Positions 54,139 through 63,942 of a DNA stretch of 64,000 bases are shown in pieces. The stretch comes from Verrucomicrobiales bacterium (GTDB lineage: Bacteria; Verrucomicrobiota; Verrucomicrobiia; Verrucomicrobiales; V1-33), in assembly GCA_028293125.1 (NCBI GenBank), contig JAQGPJ010000077.1:112916-176915 (forward strand), written 5' to 3'. The notes under the pieces are model-generated. The model was given only the letters and a program-made list of their open reading frames with translations. It was not told the origin of the DNA and searched no databases. The position numbers and the translations under genes were made by a program. Each line of letters opens with the position of its first letter. Position 1 is the stretch's first letter.

Positions 54139-57100
54139 TCACTTTGTCTTCAGAGTGCCCAGCCAGGCGATGAGATCCCGGAGCTCCCGCGCTGTCAGCA
54201 ACGGACCCATGGGAGGCATGGAACTGTCAGGCTTGGCGGAATCCCCGGGACCGGACTCCGCACCCGGCGCGGCGCGCGCCCCCGGATGGACGACGGCTTC
54301 AAGCAGACCACCGGCGATCAGGCGGTCGGCCACCCCATCAAGGGCGGGACCGGTGATGCCGCCCTGGCCCTGGATGGAGTGGCAAGCGGTGCAGTGGGCG
54401 TCCGGCTGCGTTTCGAAAATAAGCTGACCCGCTGCGGGATCGCCCCCGGCGGTGGCCATGCGCCAGTAGGCCAAGGGATCAATATCCAGCCTCATGGATG
54501 CCAGCCAGGCCTCCGTGGCCTTCCTCCAAGGGGATCGGCTTTCAACGTCGCGCTGCTGGAGAGCCTCCAGCACCTCAACCTGAATGGCCGGCTCAAGGCT
54601 TCCCTGCGCCAGGCTGCGCGCCAGGCTGAGAAGCAGGCCCTCATGGTCAGTGGACCGCCCGGGGAGGTGGTTGAGGGTCCGGATGGCTGCCTGCTTCTCC
54701 AAAGAGGAGCCATTCAGCAGGACATTGCCGGCCAGAGTGGCGGCAGTTTTGGGATCGCGCCGCATCAACAGGGAGCGAGCCTCCGCCCGGACTGCGGGGG
54801 GAGCTGGGGAGTCCGCGGCGCACAGGGCAAGCGCCGTATCCGGAGGCAGGGCATTGCGGACAATCAGAGTGCGCACCGCGGCCAGCCGGGTGTCCTCCGG
54901 CGCTCCGCTATTTTGTGTCAGAGTCAGCAGGCCGGCGGATGAGGGAGGCTCAGCCCCCGCCGGCGATCTCAGCAGCGCTTTGGCGCGGGCGGAAAGGGTG
55001 GAATCGGAATGAGCCTTCAGACCGGAGGCCGCACGGTGCAGCGCTTCGCGGGCCAGTCCGGGCAGGCGTGGCAGGGGAAGGAAACGGCGTGGCCGGACTG
55101 GATCCCATACGGGAGGTTGATCCCATGCGGCCAAGGTTTCCAGCGCCGCCAACTTCAGGGACACAGGCGTCTCCAAAGCCAGCGCGAGGTCAGCAATGGG
55201 CACGGTGTAGCTTGGGATTCCGCCCCGGAGGGCGGCGGCCAGAACGCGGCGCATGCAGGATTCCGGAAGCTGCCGCGCCGCCGTGTTGTTCAATTGCTCT
55301 GCCAAAGCCGGAAGGGCGGGGAAAACGGGAAGATCATAAACGGCCCGCACCGCCTCGGGTCTCACCCGCGGATCCGGATCGCAGAGAAAAACCGCCAGCT
55401 CCGGAGCCGCCAGCCGCCGCAGGGCATGGACCGCTGTCAGCCTTGCCTCCTGTGATTCACTGGCCTGAGCCTCCGTGGCCAGTTCCCAAGCCGGCACTGC
55501 GAGGGCCAGGGCGGCTGCGAGGCTGGAGCGCACAAAGGGATCGCCGGAATCATTGTGCGCCGCGGCGGTTATCAGATCGGTGGCGGCTCCGGGTGTTTTC
55601 AGCCGGCCAAGAGCCGCCGCTGCGGCCATGCGCACGGTCGGCGAGGCATCGGTGAGGGCCGCGCGCAGGGCAGAGGGCGTCTCCCGGAACCTGCCCCCGC
55701 CCAGCACGGTGACCGTGGTGGCGCGCACCACGGGCTCAGGATCCCTAACCAGCCGGGCAACCTCACTGAGCAGCACGGCATCCCCGCCAGTGACCGCGCC
55801 GGCGGCCCATACCGCCTGGAGGCGGGCCGGGAGATTCCCGGGCTTTCGCGCCAGCCGCAGCAGGGGCTCCAAGGATTCCTGAAAGGGCAGGGTAGCCAGT
55901 TGACGGCCGGCGCGCAGCCGCACGCGGGGCAGCGGGCTTTCCAGCAGGTCCAGCAACTGCCTCACCGGAAGTCCGGTCAGGAACTGAATCTGGCCGGTGG
56001 GCTTGCCGCTGACGGGGCCGGGCCCCGCCGGCCATTCCAGCTTCCGGATTTGGCAGTGGCTGAAAACGTCCGGCGAGGTTCCCCAGTCGGCGAAAAACAG
56101 CGATCCGTCCGGAGCCAGCGCCGTGGCCGGCACCGCTCCGCCGCGCCAGACATCCACCGTTTTCACCAGTTGGAAGGAGGAGCCCGCAGGTTCCAGATGC
56201 AGGGTGACCAGACCGCCTTTGCCGCCGCCCTGACAGTCCGCCGCCAGCAGCAGTGGACGTCCGGCCCCGGCTTGGGTTTGAGCGGCGAATTCCAAAGTTG
56301 AAGCCTCCAGATTCTTCAACCGGGCCACCGGCGGCAGACACCACAGCGGCTGATCCCCTGTGGCCCCGGAGGAGGTCAGCGTCTCCATGTTCTCCTCAAA
56401 CCACCATCCTTTGCCTGGCTCCGTCACGGATTCCGCCTGCCAACCGAAATCCGCGCCCGGAATCACCAGCAGCAGCCGCGTCCGCCCTCCGGGCACCGCC
56501 TGATCCATGGCGAACAACCGTCCCTCCGCATCCATCGCCAGACCGGTGGGATTGTGCAGGCCGGTGGCGAAAACCTCCAGCCCGGATCCGTCAGGGCGGC
56601 AGCGGAAAATGGCTCCGCCGCCCAATCCCCGGACCTTCCCGCCGTCCGCCGTATGGATCCGGTAGCCCCGGTCCCCCATGCCGAAATAAATCCAGCCGTC
56701 CGGAGCTTCCAGCAGGGCGTGCAGACCGGCTTCCCACTCCCCGTTCCGCAGGCCGAAACCCTCCGCAACGACTGTCCGTCCGTCCTGAAGATCAGCTTGG
56801 CCGCCCTTGACAGCCAGCCGCCACAGACGCGGCGGGCACCCGTAAAGCAGAGTCCCGTCGCCCAAGGCCAGCAGCGCACCCCCGGCTCCGTCCGCTGGAT
56901 CGCGGAATCCCTCGGCCACTGTCACCGCGCGGTCTGCCGCGCCCGCGTTCCGGGTATCGTCCAGCCGGCGCACGGACTCCGAAAACCGGGTCAGGAAATT
57001 TTCCGCCCCGCCCTCCGGCTCTTTGAAAAAAAGCTGACGGTCGGCAATGCGGGGATTCAGCTGTCCCGCCGCCAGCCAGGCCTGCGCCGCCTTCACCCGG

Positions 57101-57579
57101 TCCCCCACCGTCCACAGATTCCGATCCTCCTCCCGCAGGGCGGCATCGTCCCCCAGCCACACAGTGCCCCGTCCAAAGCTCCGGGCGGTCACCGCGGCGA
57201 AGACCCGTCCGCTATCGTTCACCGACAATGCCAGCACCTGCCCGCAGAGCTGATCTGACGCCCAGGGGATAACGGTTGGCTGGACTCCGGCGGCGGTTGG
57301 GACTGCCGGAGCGCCGGTGCCGGCCTCTCTTTTGGAAACCGCTCCAGCCCCGGACCGGGATACGGGTTCCTCCCTGGGCTTGACCTCAGCGGAGGGATCC
57401 GCCGCCTGTGCGCGGGGTGCACAGACCAGCGGTCCGGCCCCCGCCAGCAGAATGGCCGCCGCCCGGCGCTGAAAACCAGGCAGGACAGCGGAAGCCGCCC
57501 GCCGGGACAGGAAAGCAAACACGGGGGAGTCCACCCGCCACGGATAGCACGCAATTCCGGGTGGGGGGAGGAAATTCAC
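54139..57579 (-). CDS. PVC-type secreted beta-propeller/HEAT/cytochrome c protein
   Basis: A 1,146-residue exported protein. A signal peptide rich in Ala and Leu ends near A-Q-A at about 59-61. A beta-propeller with glucose/sorbosone dehydrogenase-like text follows (L-H-A-L-L-E-A-P-D-G-W-I-Y-F-G, F-A-T-G-L-H-N-P-T-G-L, F-G-W-Q-A-E-S). Residues about 535-1040 are HEAT-like helical repeats. The end has one heme site C-T-A-C-H (about 1062) with G-P-A-L-D-G-V-A-D and a Met-rich P-P-M-G-P, giving a cytochrome c with likely His/Met ligands. This architecture is typical of Planctomycetes/Verrucomicrobia and is thought to oxidise sugars or alcohols. The start is a GTG at 57579; no ATG precedes the signal peptide. 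It lies 43 bases after the siroheme-decarboxylase-like gene. Confidence 0.85.
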   Translation of the reverse strand: MNFLPPPGIACYPWRVDSPVFAFLSRRAASAVLPGFQRRAAAILLAGAGPLVCAPRAQAADPSAEVKPREEPVSRSGAGAVSKREAGTGAPAVPTAAGVQPTVIPWASDQLCGQVLALSVNDSGRVFAAVTARSFGRGTVWLGDDAALREEDRNLWTVGDRVKAAQAWLAAGQLNPRIADRQLFFKEPEGGAENFLTRFSESVRRLDDTRNAGAADRAVTVAEGFRDPADGAGGALLALGDGTLLYGCPPRLWRLAVKGGQADLQDGRTVVAEGFGLRNGEWEAGLHALLEAPDGWIYFGMGDRGYRIHTADGGKVRGLGGGAIFRCRPDGSGLEVFATGLHNPTGLAMDAEGRLFAMDQAVPGGRTRLLLVIPGADFGWQAESVTEPGKGWWFEENMETLTSSGATGDQPLWCLPPVARLKNLEASTLEFAAQTQAGAGRPLLLAADCQGGGKGGLVTLHLEPAGSSFQLVKTVDVWRGGAVPATALAPDGSLFFADWGTSPDVFSHCQIRKLEWPAGPGPVSGKPTGQIQFLTGLPVRQLLDLLESPLPRVRLRAGRQLATLPFQESLEPLLRLARKPGNLPARLQAVWAAGAVTGGDAVLLSEVARLVRDPEPVVRATTVTVLGGGRFRETPSALRAALTDASPTVRMAAAAALGRLKTPGAATDLITAAAHNDSGDPFVRSSLAAALALAVPAWELATEAQASESQEARLTAVHALRRLAAPELAVFLCDPDPRVRPEAVRAVYDLPVFPALPALAEQLNNTAARQLPESCMRRVLAAALRGGIPSYTVPIADLALALETPVSLKLAALETLAAWDQPPVWDPVRPRRFLPLPRLPGLAREALHRAASGLKAHSDSTLSARAKALLRSPAGAEPPSSAGLLTLTQNSGAPEDTRLAAVRTLIVRNALPPDTALALCAADSPAPPAVRAEARSLLMRRDPKTAATLAGNVLLNGSSLEKQAAIRTLNHLPGRSTDHEGLLLSLARSLAQGSLEPAIQVEVLEALQQRDVESRSPWRKATEAWLASMRLDIDPLAYWRMATAGGDPAAGQLIFETQPDAHCTACHSIQGQGGITGPALDGVADRLIAGGLLEAVVHPGARAAPGAESGPGDSAKPDSSMPPMGPLLTARELRDLIAWLGTLKTK

Positions 57580-57622
57580 CGCGTTTGAACAGCGCGGAAA
57601 AACCGGTTCAAATCAAATCAAA

Positions 57623-58747
57623 TCAGAGCTGCCGGCCCTTGTCCTTCCATTTGGCATGAAAATCGGCGTACACACGGGGGGAGATCTCGCTGGGTTTGAT
57701 CTCGCTGCGGCCGCCCCAGAAGACGTTGGTGTAGGTCACCGGAATGCCGGACTCCTCCAGATGGGCGTCGATGGCGGCTTTGTGGGCCAGAACACGGGTT
57801 TTCTCAGTGCCGTGGATAACAGCCATGATATTCACGTTTCCGAACCGGGGTCCACCTTCGCGCCAATAGCAGTGGGTGAGGCAGTAGTGGCGTCCGGCTT
57901 CCGCGCCGGCTTTCTCCTCCATGCCTTTGGGCACCGCCCAGTGGAACAGCCCGTTGAAGCGTGTGACCCGCTCGCCGGTGGAGGAGGGCTTGACGTGCTC
58001 CAAAAAAGTGGAGAAACGACCGATCACCTTTTTGGTATTCAATTCCTCAGCCACCTCGTAAAAACGCTCCTCGCTGACTCCGGCTATGGCTGCGCGGCCC
58101 GCCCATGGATTCTCCTGAACCTCCTCCGGGGTCAGTTCCTCCTTCAAGGCCAGCAGCACATCCCACTCCTCCGGGGTGAGTTCCACGGTGGCGGTGGTCA
58201 TCATCTCCGCAGCCTCCGGAGCCCGGTCGCCGGGCTCCAGGGTTCTGCGGCGCACATGGCCCACGCCGAGGGCAAAAATGCCGTTGGCGGGCATGAGCAG
58301 GTATTCGTGCGCGCCGGTCAGCCGCTTCAGCACCTCCGCATGCTCCTCCAAGGACTGACCTTGGGGGACCTTCAGAGTGGTCCACAGCCGGTAGTCGGAC
58401 CCGGAAACCTCCCGGTCCGTGCTGCGGGTGACGACGTGGCCGCTGAAGGGATCCTCGCGGAACATGAAATCGAAGGTGGCGTCCAGCTTGTCATTGTCCA
58501 CCTTCCAAGCCACGAGCGCGCCGTGGGCCAGCTTGGTGGCCAGCAGGGTCTGACGCACGCGGCGGATAATGCCGGCCTCCAGCATGGCGCGGATGCGCTC
58601 CAGCACGGTCTGCAGGGACACGCCGGATTTTTCCGCAATGAGGTGGAACGGTTTTCGCACAAAGCCGGAGATGAGGTCCTCCGACACCGCGAGGATGCGG
58701 GCGTTGGTTTCTTCCGTGTGCTCAATAGGAATGATGGCGGTGCTCAT
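57623..58747 (-). CDS. Fused siroheme-decarboxylase-like (AhbA-AhbB/NirDLGH-type) Lrp-fold protein
   Basis: A 374-residue protein with two Lrp/AsnC-like halves. The first half (about 15-165) has a helix-turn-helix L-I-A-E-K-S-G-V-S-L-Q-T-V-L and S-D-Y-R-L-W-T-T-L-K-V-P, where Arg/Tyr residues match heme-ligand positions in siroheme decarboxylases. The second half (about 190-374) shows F-N-G-L-F-H-W-A-V-P, H-Y-C-L-T-H-C-Y-W-R and N-V-N-I-M-A-V-I-H-G, matching the partner subunit. Siroheme decarboxylases convert siroheme to 12,18-didecarboxysiroheme in the alternative heme b and heme d1 pathways. It could instead be a heme-binding regulator. It is upstream of the cytochrome c gene with a 43-base gap, an apparent operon. 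ATG at 58747. Confidence 0.65.
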   Translation of the reverse strand: MSTAIIPIEHTEETNARILAVSEDLISGFVRKPFHLIAEKSGVSLQTVLERIRAMLEAGIIRRVRQTLLATKLAHGALVAWKVDNDKLDATFDFMFREDPFSGHVVTRSTDREVSGSDYRLWTTLKVPQGQSLEEHAEVLKRLTGAHEYLLMPANGIFALGVGHVRRRTLEPGDRAPEAAEMMTTATVELTPEEWDVLLALKEELTPEEVQENPWAGRAAIAGVSEERFYEVAEELNTKKVIGRFSTFLEHVKPSSTGERVTRFNGLFHWAVPKGMEEKAGAEAGRHYCLTHCYWREGGPRFGNVNIMAVIHGTEKTRVLAHKAAIDAHLEESGIPVTYTNVFWGGRSEIKPSEISPRVYADFHAKWKDKGRQL

Positions 58748-58982
58748 GGGTGATGAAAGGCGCGGCTCCAGCCATCCGCGTCAACCGGATGGATGGCAAT
58801 GGATAATGGAACGATCAGGTTTACCGTCCGCCGGCTGCGCTGTTTTCAGAAAACGGGGAAAGGAAGAGAGCCGCAACGGGCGGGCGGCGGATTGCGCGGG
58901 GATCCGGAGGCCGCTCAATACCCGGGGCCGTCGAGGAAAAATCTTGCGCGGGTGTGGCGATCCCGTCACACTCCCGACCCTT

Positions 58983-60071
58983 ATGCCTGCCCGTTCCTTT
59001 TTTATCCGTCCGCTGATTTTGGGATTGTGTCTGGCCGCCCTCCCCAGCGGGGCGGAAACGCCGGCACCGGCTATCGTTCCGGCTCCGGCGGGGACGGAAA
59101 CCATCACGGCGGCCGCCGCAGTGGCGGAGATGACGGCAGCGGTGAAGGACTTCCTGGGTGCCTTGGATGATTCGCAGCGGGCCAAAGCCTGCTTCAAACT
59201 CACGGATGATGAGCGTCTGAACTGGCATTTCGTCCCCTTTGACCGCAAGGGTCTGCCCTTTGCCGATCTGCGGCCCGGTCAGGATCATCTCGTTTACGGC
59301 CTGCTCAGCACCGCCCTGAGCTCCAAGGGACTGCGCAAAGCGGCGACCATCATGAGCTTTGAGCAGATCCTGCACGACTTGGAGAACGGCAATCCCGGGC
59401 GGAATCCGGAAAAGTATTTCGTGAGTGTTTTCGGCGAGCCCAAAACCGGCCAGGCGTGGGGGTGGAGGTTCGAAGGGCATCATCTGGCCTTCAACTTCAC
59501 CATCGGCGCAGACTCCACCTGCCGGCTGACGCCCACCATGCTGGGGGCCAATCCCGGCGAAGTGAAGGCCGGCGCACGCGCCGGCCTGCGGGCCTTGGCG
59601 CAGGAGGAGGATTTGGGCCGTGCGCTGGCCGCCAGCCTCACTCCGGAGCAGCGGCAGACGGCGGTGCTGCCGGGGACGGTGCCTGCGGACATCATCACAG
59701 GACAGCAGCGCAAAGTGGATCCGCTGCAGCCTGCCGGCATTCCCTCCACGGCCCTGACAGCTCAACAGCGGGAGATTCTCTGGAATCTGATCGGGGAATA
59801 TGTGGACCGCTTCCGCCCGGATCTGACCGGGGCCATCCGGAAATCCCTGAAGGCGGACGGCGACGGCGGACAGCTCACTTTCGCTTGGTGCGGCGGACTT
59901 GGGGAGGGGGAGGGGCATTATTACCGCATCCAATCGCCTCAATTTCTTATTGAGTATGACAACACCCAGAACAACGCCAAACACCCCCATGCGGTGTGGC
60001 GGGACTTCAAGGGTGACTTCGGCATGGACCTGCTGAAGGAACACTATAAACAGGAACACTCCGCCAATTAA
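58983..60071 (+). CDS. Secreted DUF3500 protein
   Basis: A 362-residue protein with a signal peptide (residues 1-25, P-L-I-L-G-L-C-L-A-A-L). The DUF3500 core has a helical segment with A-M-T-A-A-V-K-D-F-L, then D-E-R-L-N-W-H-F-V-P, R-K-G-L-P-F, F-G-E-P-K-T-G-Q-A-W-G-W-R-F-E-G-H-H-L and F-A-W-C-G-G, ending P-H-A-V-W-R-D-F-K-G-D-F-G. DUF3500 proteins occur widely in PVC and Bacteroidetes genomes and their activity is not established. Here it is divergent from the siroheme-decarboxylase-like gene and is followed by the lamin-tail-like giant gene after 63 bases. ATG at 58983 is the one that gives the signal peptide. Confidence 0.85.
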   Translation: MPARSFFIRPLILGLCLAALPSGAETPAPAIVPAPAGTETITAAAAVAEMTAAVKDFLGALDDSQRAKACFKLTDDERLNWHFVPFDRKGLPFADLRPGQDHLVYGLLSTALSSKGLRKAATIMSFEQILHDLENGNPGRNPEKYFVSVFGEPKTGQAWGWRFEGHHLAFNFTIGADSTCRLTPTMLGANPGEVKAGARAGLRALAQEEDLGRALAASLTPEQRQTAVLPGTVPADIITGQQRKVDPLQPAGIPSTALTAQQREILWNLIGEYVDRFRPDLTGAIRKSLKADGDGGQLTFAWCGGLGEGEGHYYRIQSPQFLIEYDNTQNNAKHPHAVWRDFKGDFGMDLLKEHYKQEHSAN

Positions 60072-60134
60072 CATTTTTCTCACGATCCCTCCCTTATTCT
60101 GCCGCTGCCTGGTGCCCCTGCCTCCCCCAAATCC

Positions 60135-63100
60135 ATGAACAAACTTCTGTTCCCTCTGGCCGCCCTTTCCCTGGCGGCTCCCCTGTCTTTATTTGCGCAG
60201 GACAACATCATTCTGAACGAGGTCCACTACAATGTGGGCGGGAGTGATGGCAACTACGAGTTCATTGAGCTGAAAAGCACCACCAACGCGGTGGAGTCCT
60301 GCGCTGGTCTGACCCTGCTCATTATCGGCAATGATGTGATCGACAAGGACACCAAGCTGCCACTCAATCCTGGTGAAATCCTGGAAGCTCTGGACCTGAG
60401 CGAGCTTTCGACCGGCGCCAACGGCCTGCTGCTGCTGGGCGACGACTATGCGAAAGCTCCCTTGGGCGGTCCTTGGGCCGGAGCCATGGATCCCGCCACG
60501 GCGGTAGGGGATCCCGCAGGGCTGGGCACCTCGGACATCAAGCCCAACGACGGATTCACGCTACTTCTGGTCAAAGGCTTCCCCACCGGTCAAAAAGGGC
60601 TGGACGTTGACAAGGACAACAACGGCCAAATCGACTGGCAGCAGACTCCTCCCCTGGCTGGCGCGCCCGCCCTGTGGACAGACCTGCGCGACAGCATCGG
60701 CGTGCGGGATCGCGACAACAACCTTGATCCCTATGTCGCCCCCGCGGCCAACATTTATGCCCAATGGTCGGGCAACAGCTATCTGGGACAGCGCGACCCC
60801 GCCACCATGGCGCGGCAGCTGAACAGCAACACCCGCAATGATGCCCGTTCCTGGTATGGCGGCAAGCTGGTGGAGCCGAATCCGAATATCGATATCCCAA
60901 GCATCATCACTTACGACTCCACCCGAAGTTTCGGTCCTCCATGGGGCAGTCCCCCCGCTGCTCAGATGCTCGGTGAGGTTACTCCGGGCCGCGCCAATCT
61001 TGCCCAGTCCCTGGGAGCCGCTGAGTTTCGGATTAACGAAGTTTTTCTCAATCCGTCCACCAATGCGGAAGATGCGGACCGCTTCCAGTGCATCGAAATT
61101 ATCAACACCGCCGGTCAGGCGCGCAGTCTGAACGGCTATTATCTGATCCTGGTGGACAGCTACGACGGCAGCGCCGAAGGGGCCAATGACTCCTCCCCCG
61201 GCGTCGGTGCCATTTTGGAGGAGTGGAATCTTTCCACTTTCGCCACCGGCACCAATGGCCTGCTGCTGCTGGGTGACAAATTCAGCACCAACTGGACGCC
61301 CTTCCAGGATCTGGTGGATCCCAACACGGCGGTCGCGGAGCCTTTCTCCGCCACCAGCCCTACCCGGTCCACTGCCTGGGGTTCCAACGACCTGAAATTC
61401 AAGGATGGTTTCACCCTCCTGCTGGTGAAGGGATATGCTCCTCCCGCCACACTGGATATAGACTCCAATGATGACGGGGTGATCAATGCCACTGTGCCGT
61501 GGGCCGCCGCCGTGGACAGCGTGGGCTTCAGCCAGGTGGCCAAAACCGCCGCCGGCAAAACCTATGCCACCGTGGATCTGCGCACGGTAATGGCTTCGGA
61601 CGCCATTCCGGATGACCTTTCCCGCAGGAAAGGCGACACCACCGTGTCCGCCAATGCCTGGTATGGCGGAAGTTTCACCTCCGGCTCCAGCGCCATGAAT
61701 CCCGGATTTGAACCCACCGCAGTGTCCACTCCCGGCGGAACCTTCGGTCCCACATGGTTTGGCGGATTCCGTGGAGCCGGCACTCCCGGTCTGCCGAATC
61801 TGAATGCCGCCATCAATCCCGCCTCCCCGCCCGTCGCCGCCAGCATCCGTATCAATGAGGTGATGGTCGATCCCACGGACATCACCACTGGCGGGGACAG
61901 CAACAACGAGTATATGGAGCTGGTGAGCTCCAGCAACTCCATTGCCTATCTGGATGGACTGTGGGTGCTCATCCTGGACATGACCAACAACATTGGGAAC
62001 ATTCAGGACGGGTTCCCTCTGGATGGCTACAGCACCGGTCTCGACGGGGTGGCCATTATCGGGGACAACTACGACACCCTCGGCAACTATCCCTATTCCG
62101 GCGTCCAAGGCTTTCTGCCTCCCACCGTGGGGGCCATCGACCCGGCGGTCTCCATTGGCGGCAACGACTTCCCCAACACCGGCTTCGCCATTCTGCTGGT
62201 GCGGAATATCAAATCCCCCGTGATCACCGTGAATGCCGCCGGCAAACCCACCGGGGACCTTGATCCAACCAATTCCGGCACACTGCTGGCTCCCACCGAG
62301 TACACGGACGAACTGGTGGACAGCATCTGCTCCACAGCCAACAACCCCGGTGCCGCCTACGGCTGGATTCCCAGCACGGGGGATGGCGGGTTCCTGCCCC
62401 ACAATGTGTCCCGCTATTCCGGCAACATCACCGCCAACTCGGCGGGAGCCTGGTTTTACGGCCAGGTGAGCCAGCCGGGTTCCGCCATTCCGGCCACTGA
62501 ATTCACCGACAAGTGGTCCGGCACCTTCAAGGGCTTCGCCTCACCCGGACGCCAGAATCCCAGCGCCTCCAGCGGCTCCAACGCCGTGGGCGCGGTGGTG
62601 ATCAACGAGGTGAACCTCAATCCGGCGGGCAACGATGGCAATTTTGAGTTTGTCGAAATTGCTGATGCCGCCGGAGCCTCCCGCAGCCTCAATGGTTATT
62701 ACCTGCTGGCGGTGGACAACGTGGAGGACAACACCGGCCAGATCCGCCATTCCTGGAGCTTGGACGGGATGAGCACCGGCACCAATGGCTTGCTGCTTCT
62801 GGGAAGCGGCTACACCAATCCCGCCTCCAGCCCCGTCACCAATCCTTGGACGGCTGTCATGAGTTCCGCCACCCGGGTGGGCACTCCCGCCGGACGGTCA
62901 TCTCTGGATTCCGGCTTTGGGGAGGGGGTGCTGGGCCGCGAGACGGACAATCATAATATCATGCTGCTGCTGGTCCGTGAGTTTAACCGCTACATTGATT
63001 TCGATATTGATGAATTCACGGGCGGGAGCACCACAAGTGGCGGGGACGGCGTCATCGAGGTGTATCCCTGGGCCGGTGGCGCCGCGGGTATCCACGACAG

Positions 63101-63875
63101 CTTCCTGCTCCGCAGCTATCTGCCGGCCGAAGGCGGCACTCCGCCTTCCCCGCTCCCCCGCACTTGGCCGTGGGATGGATGGCCCTACACGGGCACGGCG
63201 GATATCAGTTCCCTGTGGTTCCCGAATCCTGGCACCAACTTCTATCATCCGGAATCGGCCGCCCGCTTTCTGGAGAACAAAACACCCAACAGCGCCGCCG
63301 CCTGGTATGGCGGGGACCTGACAGGCGGCACTTCCGGCAACTCCGGGTCGTCCCTGACCTATGTGACCGCTGAGCAGGATGTCACTCACGCCCCGCGGCC
63401 GCAGCTCACCCCCGGACCGCCCGCCACGTGGTTCACGGGGGCCGTGACACCGGGTCTTCCCAACCTGCCGCGCAATCCAGTCACCAATCCCGATACCGAC
63501 GGTGACGGGGTGCCGACGATCATTGAGCTGGCCACTGGTCTGGATCCCAATAATGCGGCGGTGTCCAGTCCGCTGCCATTCATGTCCGTTGTCTCCGTGG
63601 GTGGCCAGTCCTACTCCGCCTTCACTTACCGCCGCATCAAGGGCGGCACCAGTGCCTCCACTTCCAGCTACTCGACCAGCGTCTATACCTATGCGGTTGA
63701 GGGCTCCACGGATCTGAATACCTGGAACTCCACCTTCACGCCTGCCTTGGTGGAGGTCGGAACCCCGGTGGCGAATCCTGATGGCACCACGGAAACGGCC
63801 ACTGTCCGTCTACCGGCTCCCACCAGCACGCCGCCGGGACGCCAGTTCCTGCGTCTGCGGGTGACCCAGAAATAA
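60135..63875 (+). CDS. Secreted protein with four lamin-tail-like repeats
   Basis: A 1,246-residue exported protein. A standard signal peptide (M-N-K-L-L-F-P-L-A-A-L ... F-A-Q) is followed by four units of about 250-280 residues starting at about 28, 298, 571 and 822. Each starts with N-E-V, continues with a strand-rich F-I/V-E-x-x-x-x, and later has T-G-x-N-G-L-L-L-L-G-D, W-Y-G-G and F-G-P-x-W ... G-x-P-G-L-P-N. The opening is the lamin-tail (LTD) beta-sandwich pattern. After the last unit, D-T-D-G-D-G-V-P-T and a final V-E-G-S-T-D-L-N-T-W ... F-L-R-L-R-V-T module follow. It is probably secreted or surface-bound. Function unknown. The upstream gap to the DUF3500 gene is 63 bases, so they may be co-transcribed. 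Confidence 0.82.
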   Translation: MNKLLFPLAALSLAAPLSLFAQDNIILNEVHYNVGGSDGNYEFIELKSTTNAVESCAGLTLLIIGNDVIDKDTKLPLNPGEILEALDLSELSTGANGLLLLGDDYAKAPLGGPWAGAMDPATAVGDPAGLGTSDIKPNDGFTLLLVKGFPTGQKGLDVDKDNNGQIDWQQTPPLAGAPALWTDLRDSIGVRDRDNNLDPYVAPAANIYAQWSGNSYLGQRDPATMARQLNSNTRNDARSWYGGKLVEPNPNIDIPSIITYDSTRSFGPPWGSPPAAQMLGEVTPGRANLAQSLGAAEFRINEVFLNPSTNAEDADRFQCIEIINTAGQARSLNGYYLILVDSYDGSAEGANDSSPGVGAILEEWNLSTFATGTNGLLLLGDKFSTNWTPFQDLVDPNTAVAEPFSATSPTRSTAWGSNDLKFKDGFTLLLVKGYAPPATLDIDSNDDGVINATVPWAAAVDSVGFSQVAKTAAGKTYATVDLRTVMASDAIPDDLSRRKGDTTVSANAWYGGSFTSGSSAMNPGFEPTAVSTPGGTFGPTWFGGFRGAGTPGLPNLNAAINPASPPVAASIRINEVMVDPTDITTGGDSNNEYMELVSSSNSIAYLDGLWVLILDMTNNIGNIQDGFPLDGYSTGLDGVAIIGDNYDTLGNYPYSGVQGFLPPTVGAIDPAVSIGGNDFPNTGFAILLVRNIKSPVITVNAAGKPTGDLDPTNSGTLLAPTEYTDELVDSICSTANNPGAAYGWIPSTGDGGFLPHNVSRYSGNITANSAGAWFYGQVSQPGSAIPATEFTDKWSGTFKGFASPGRQNPSASSGSNAVGAVVINEVNLNPAGNDGNFEFVEIADAAGASRSLNGYYLLAVDNVEDNTGQIRHSWSLDGMSTGTNGLLLLGSGYTNPASSPVTNPWTAVMSSATRVGTPAGRSSLDSGFGEGVLGRETDNHNIMLLLVREFNRYIDFDIDEFTGGSTTSGGDGVIEVYPWAGGAAGIHDSFLLRSYLPAEGGTPPSPLPRTWPWDGWPYTGTADISSLWFPNPGTNFYHPESAARFLENKTPNSAAAWYGGDLTGGTSGNSGSSLTYVTAEQDVTHAPRPQLTPGPPATWFTGAVTPGLPNLPRNPVTNPDTDGDGVPTIIELATGLDPNNAAVSSPLPFMSVVSVGGQSYSAFTYRRIKGGTSASTSSYSTSVYTYAVEGSTDLNTWNSTFTPALVEVGTPVANPDGTTETATVRLPAPTSTPPGRQFLRLRVTQK

Positions 63876-63942
63876 CGTAAGCCTTTGACGGATGACCGTC
63901 CGGTAAGACGGGCGGGGCGGCGGCGGTGTGGCACGGTGGGGC

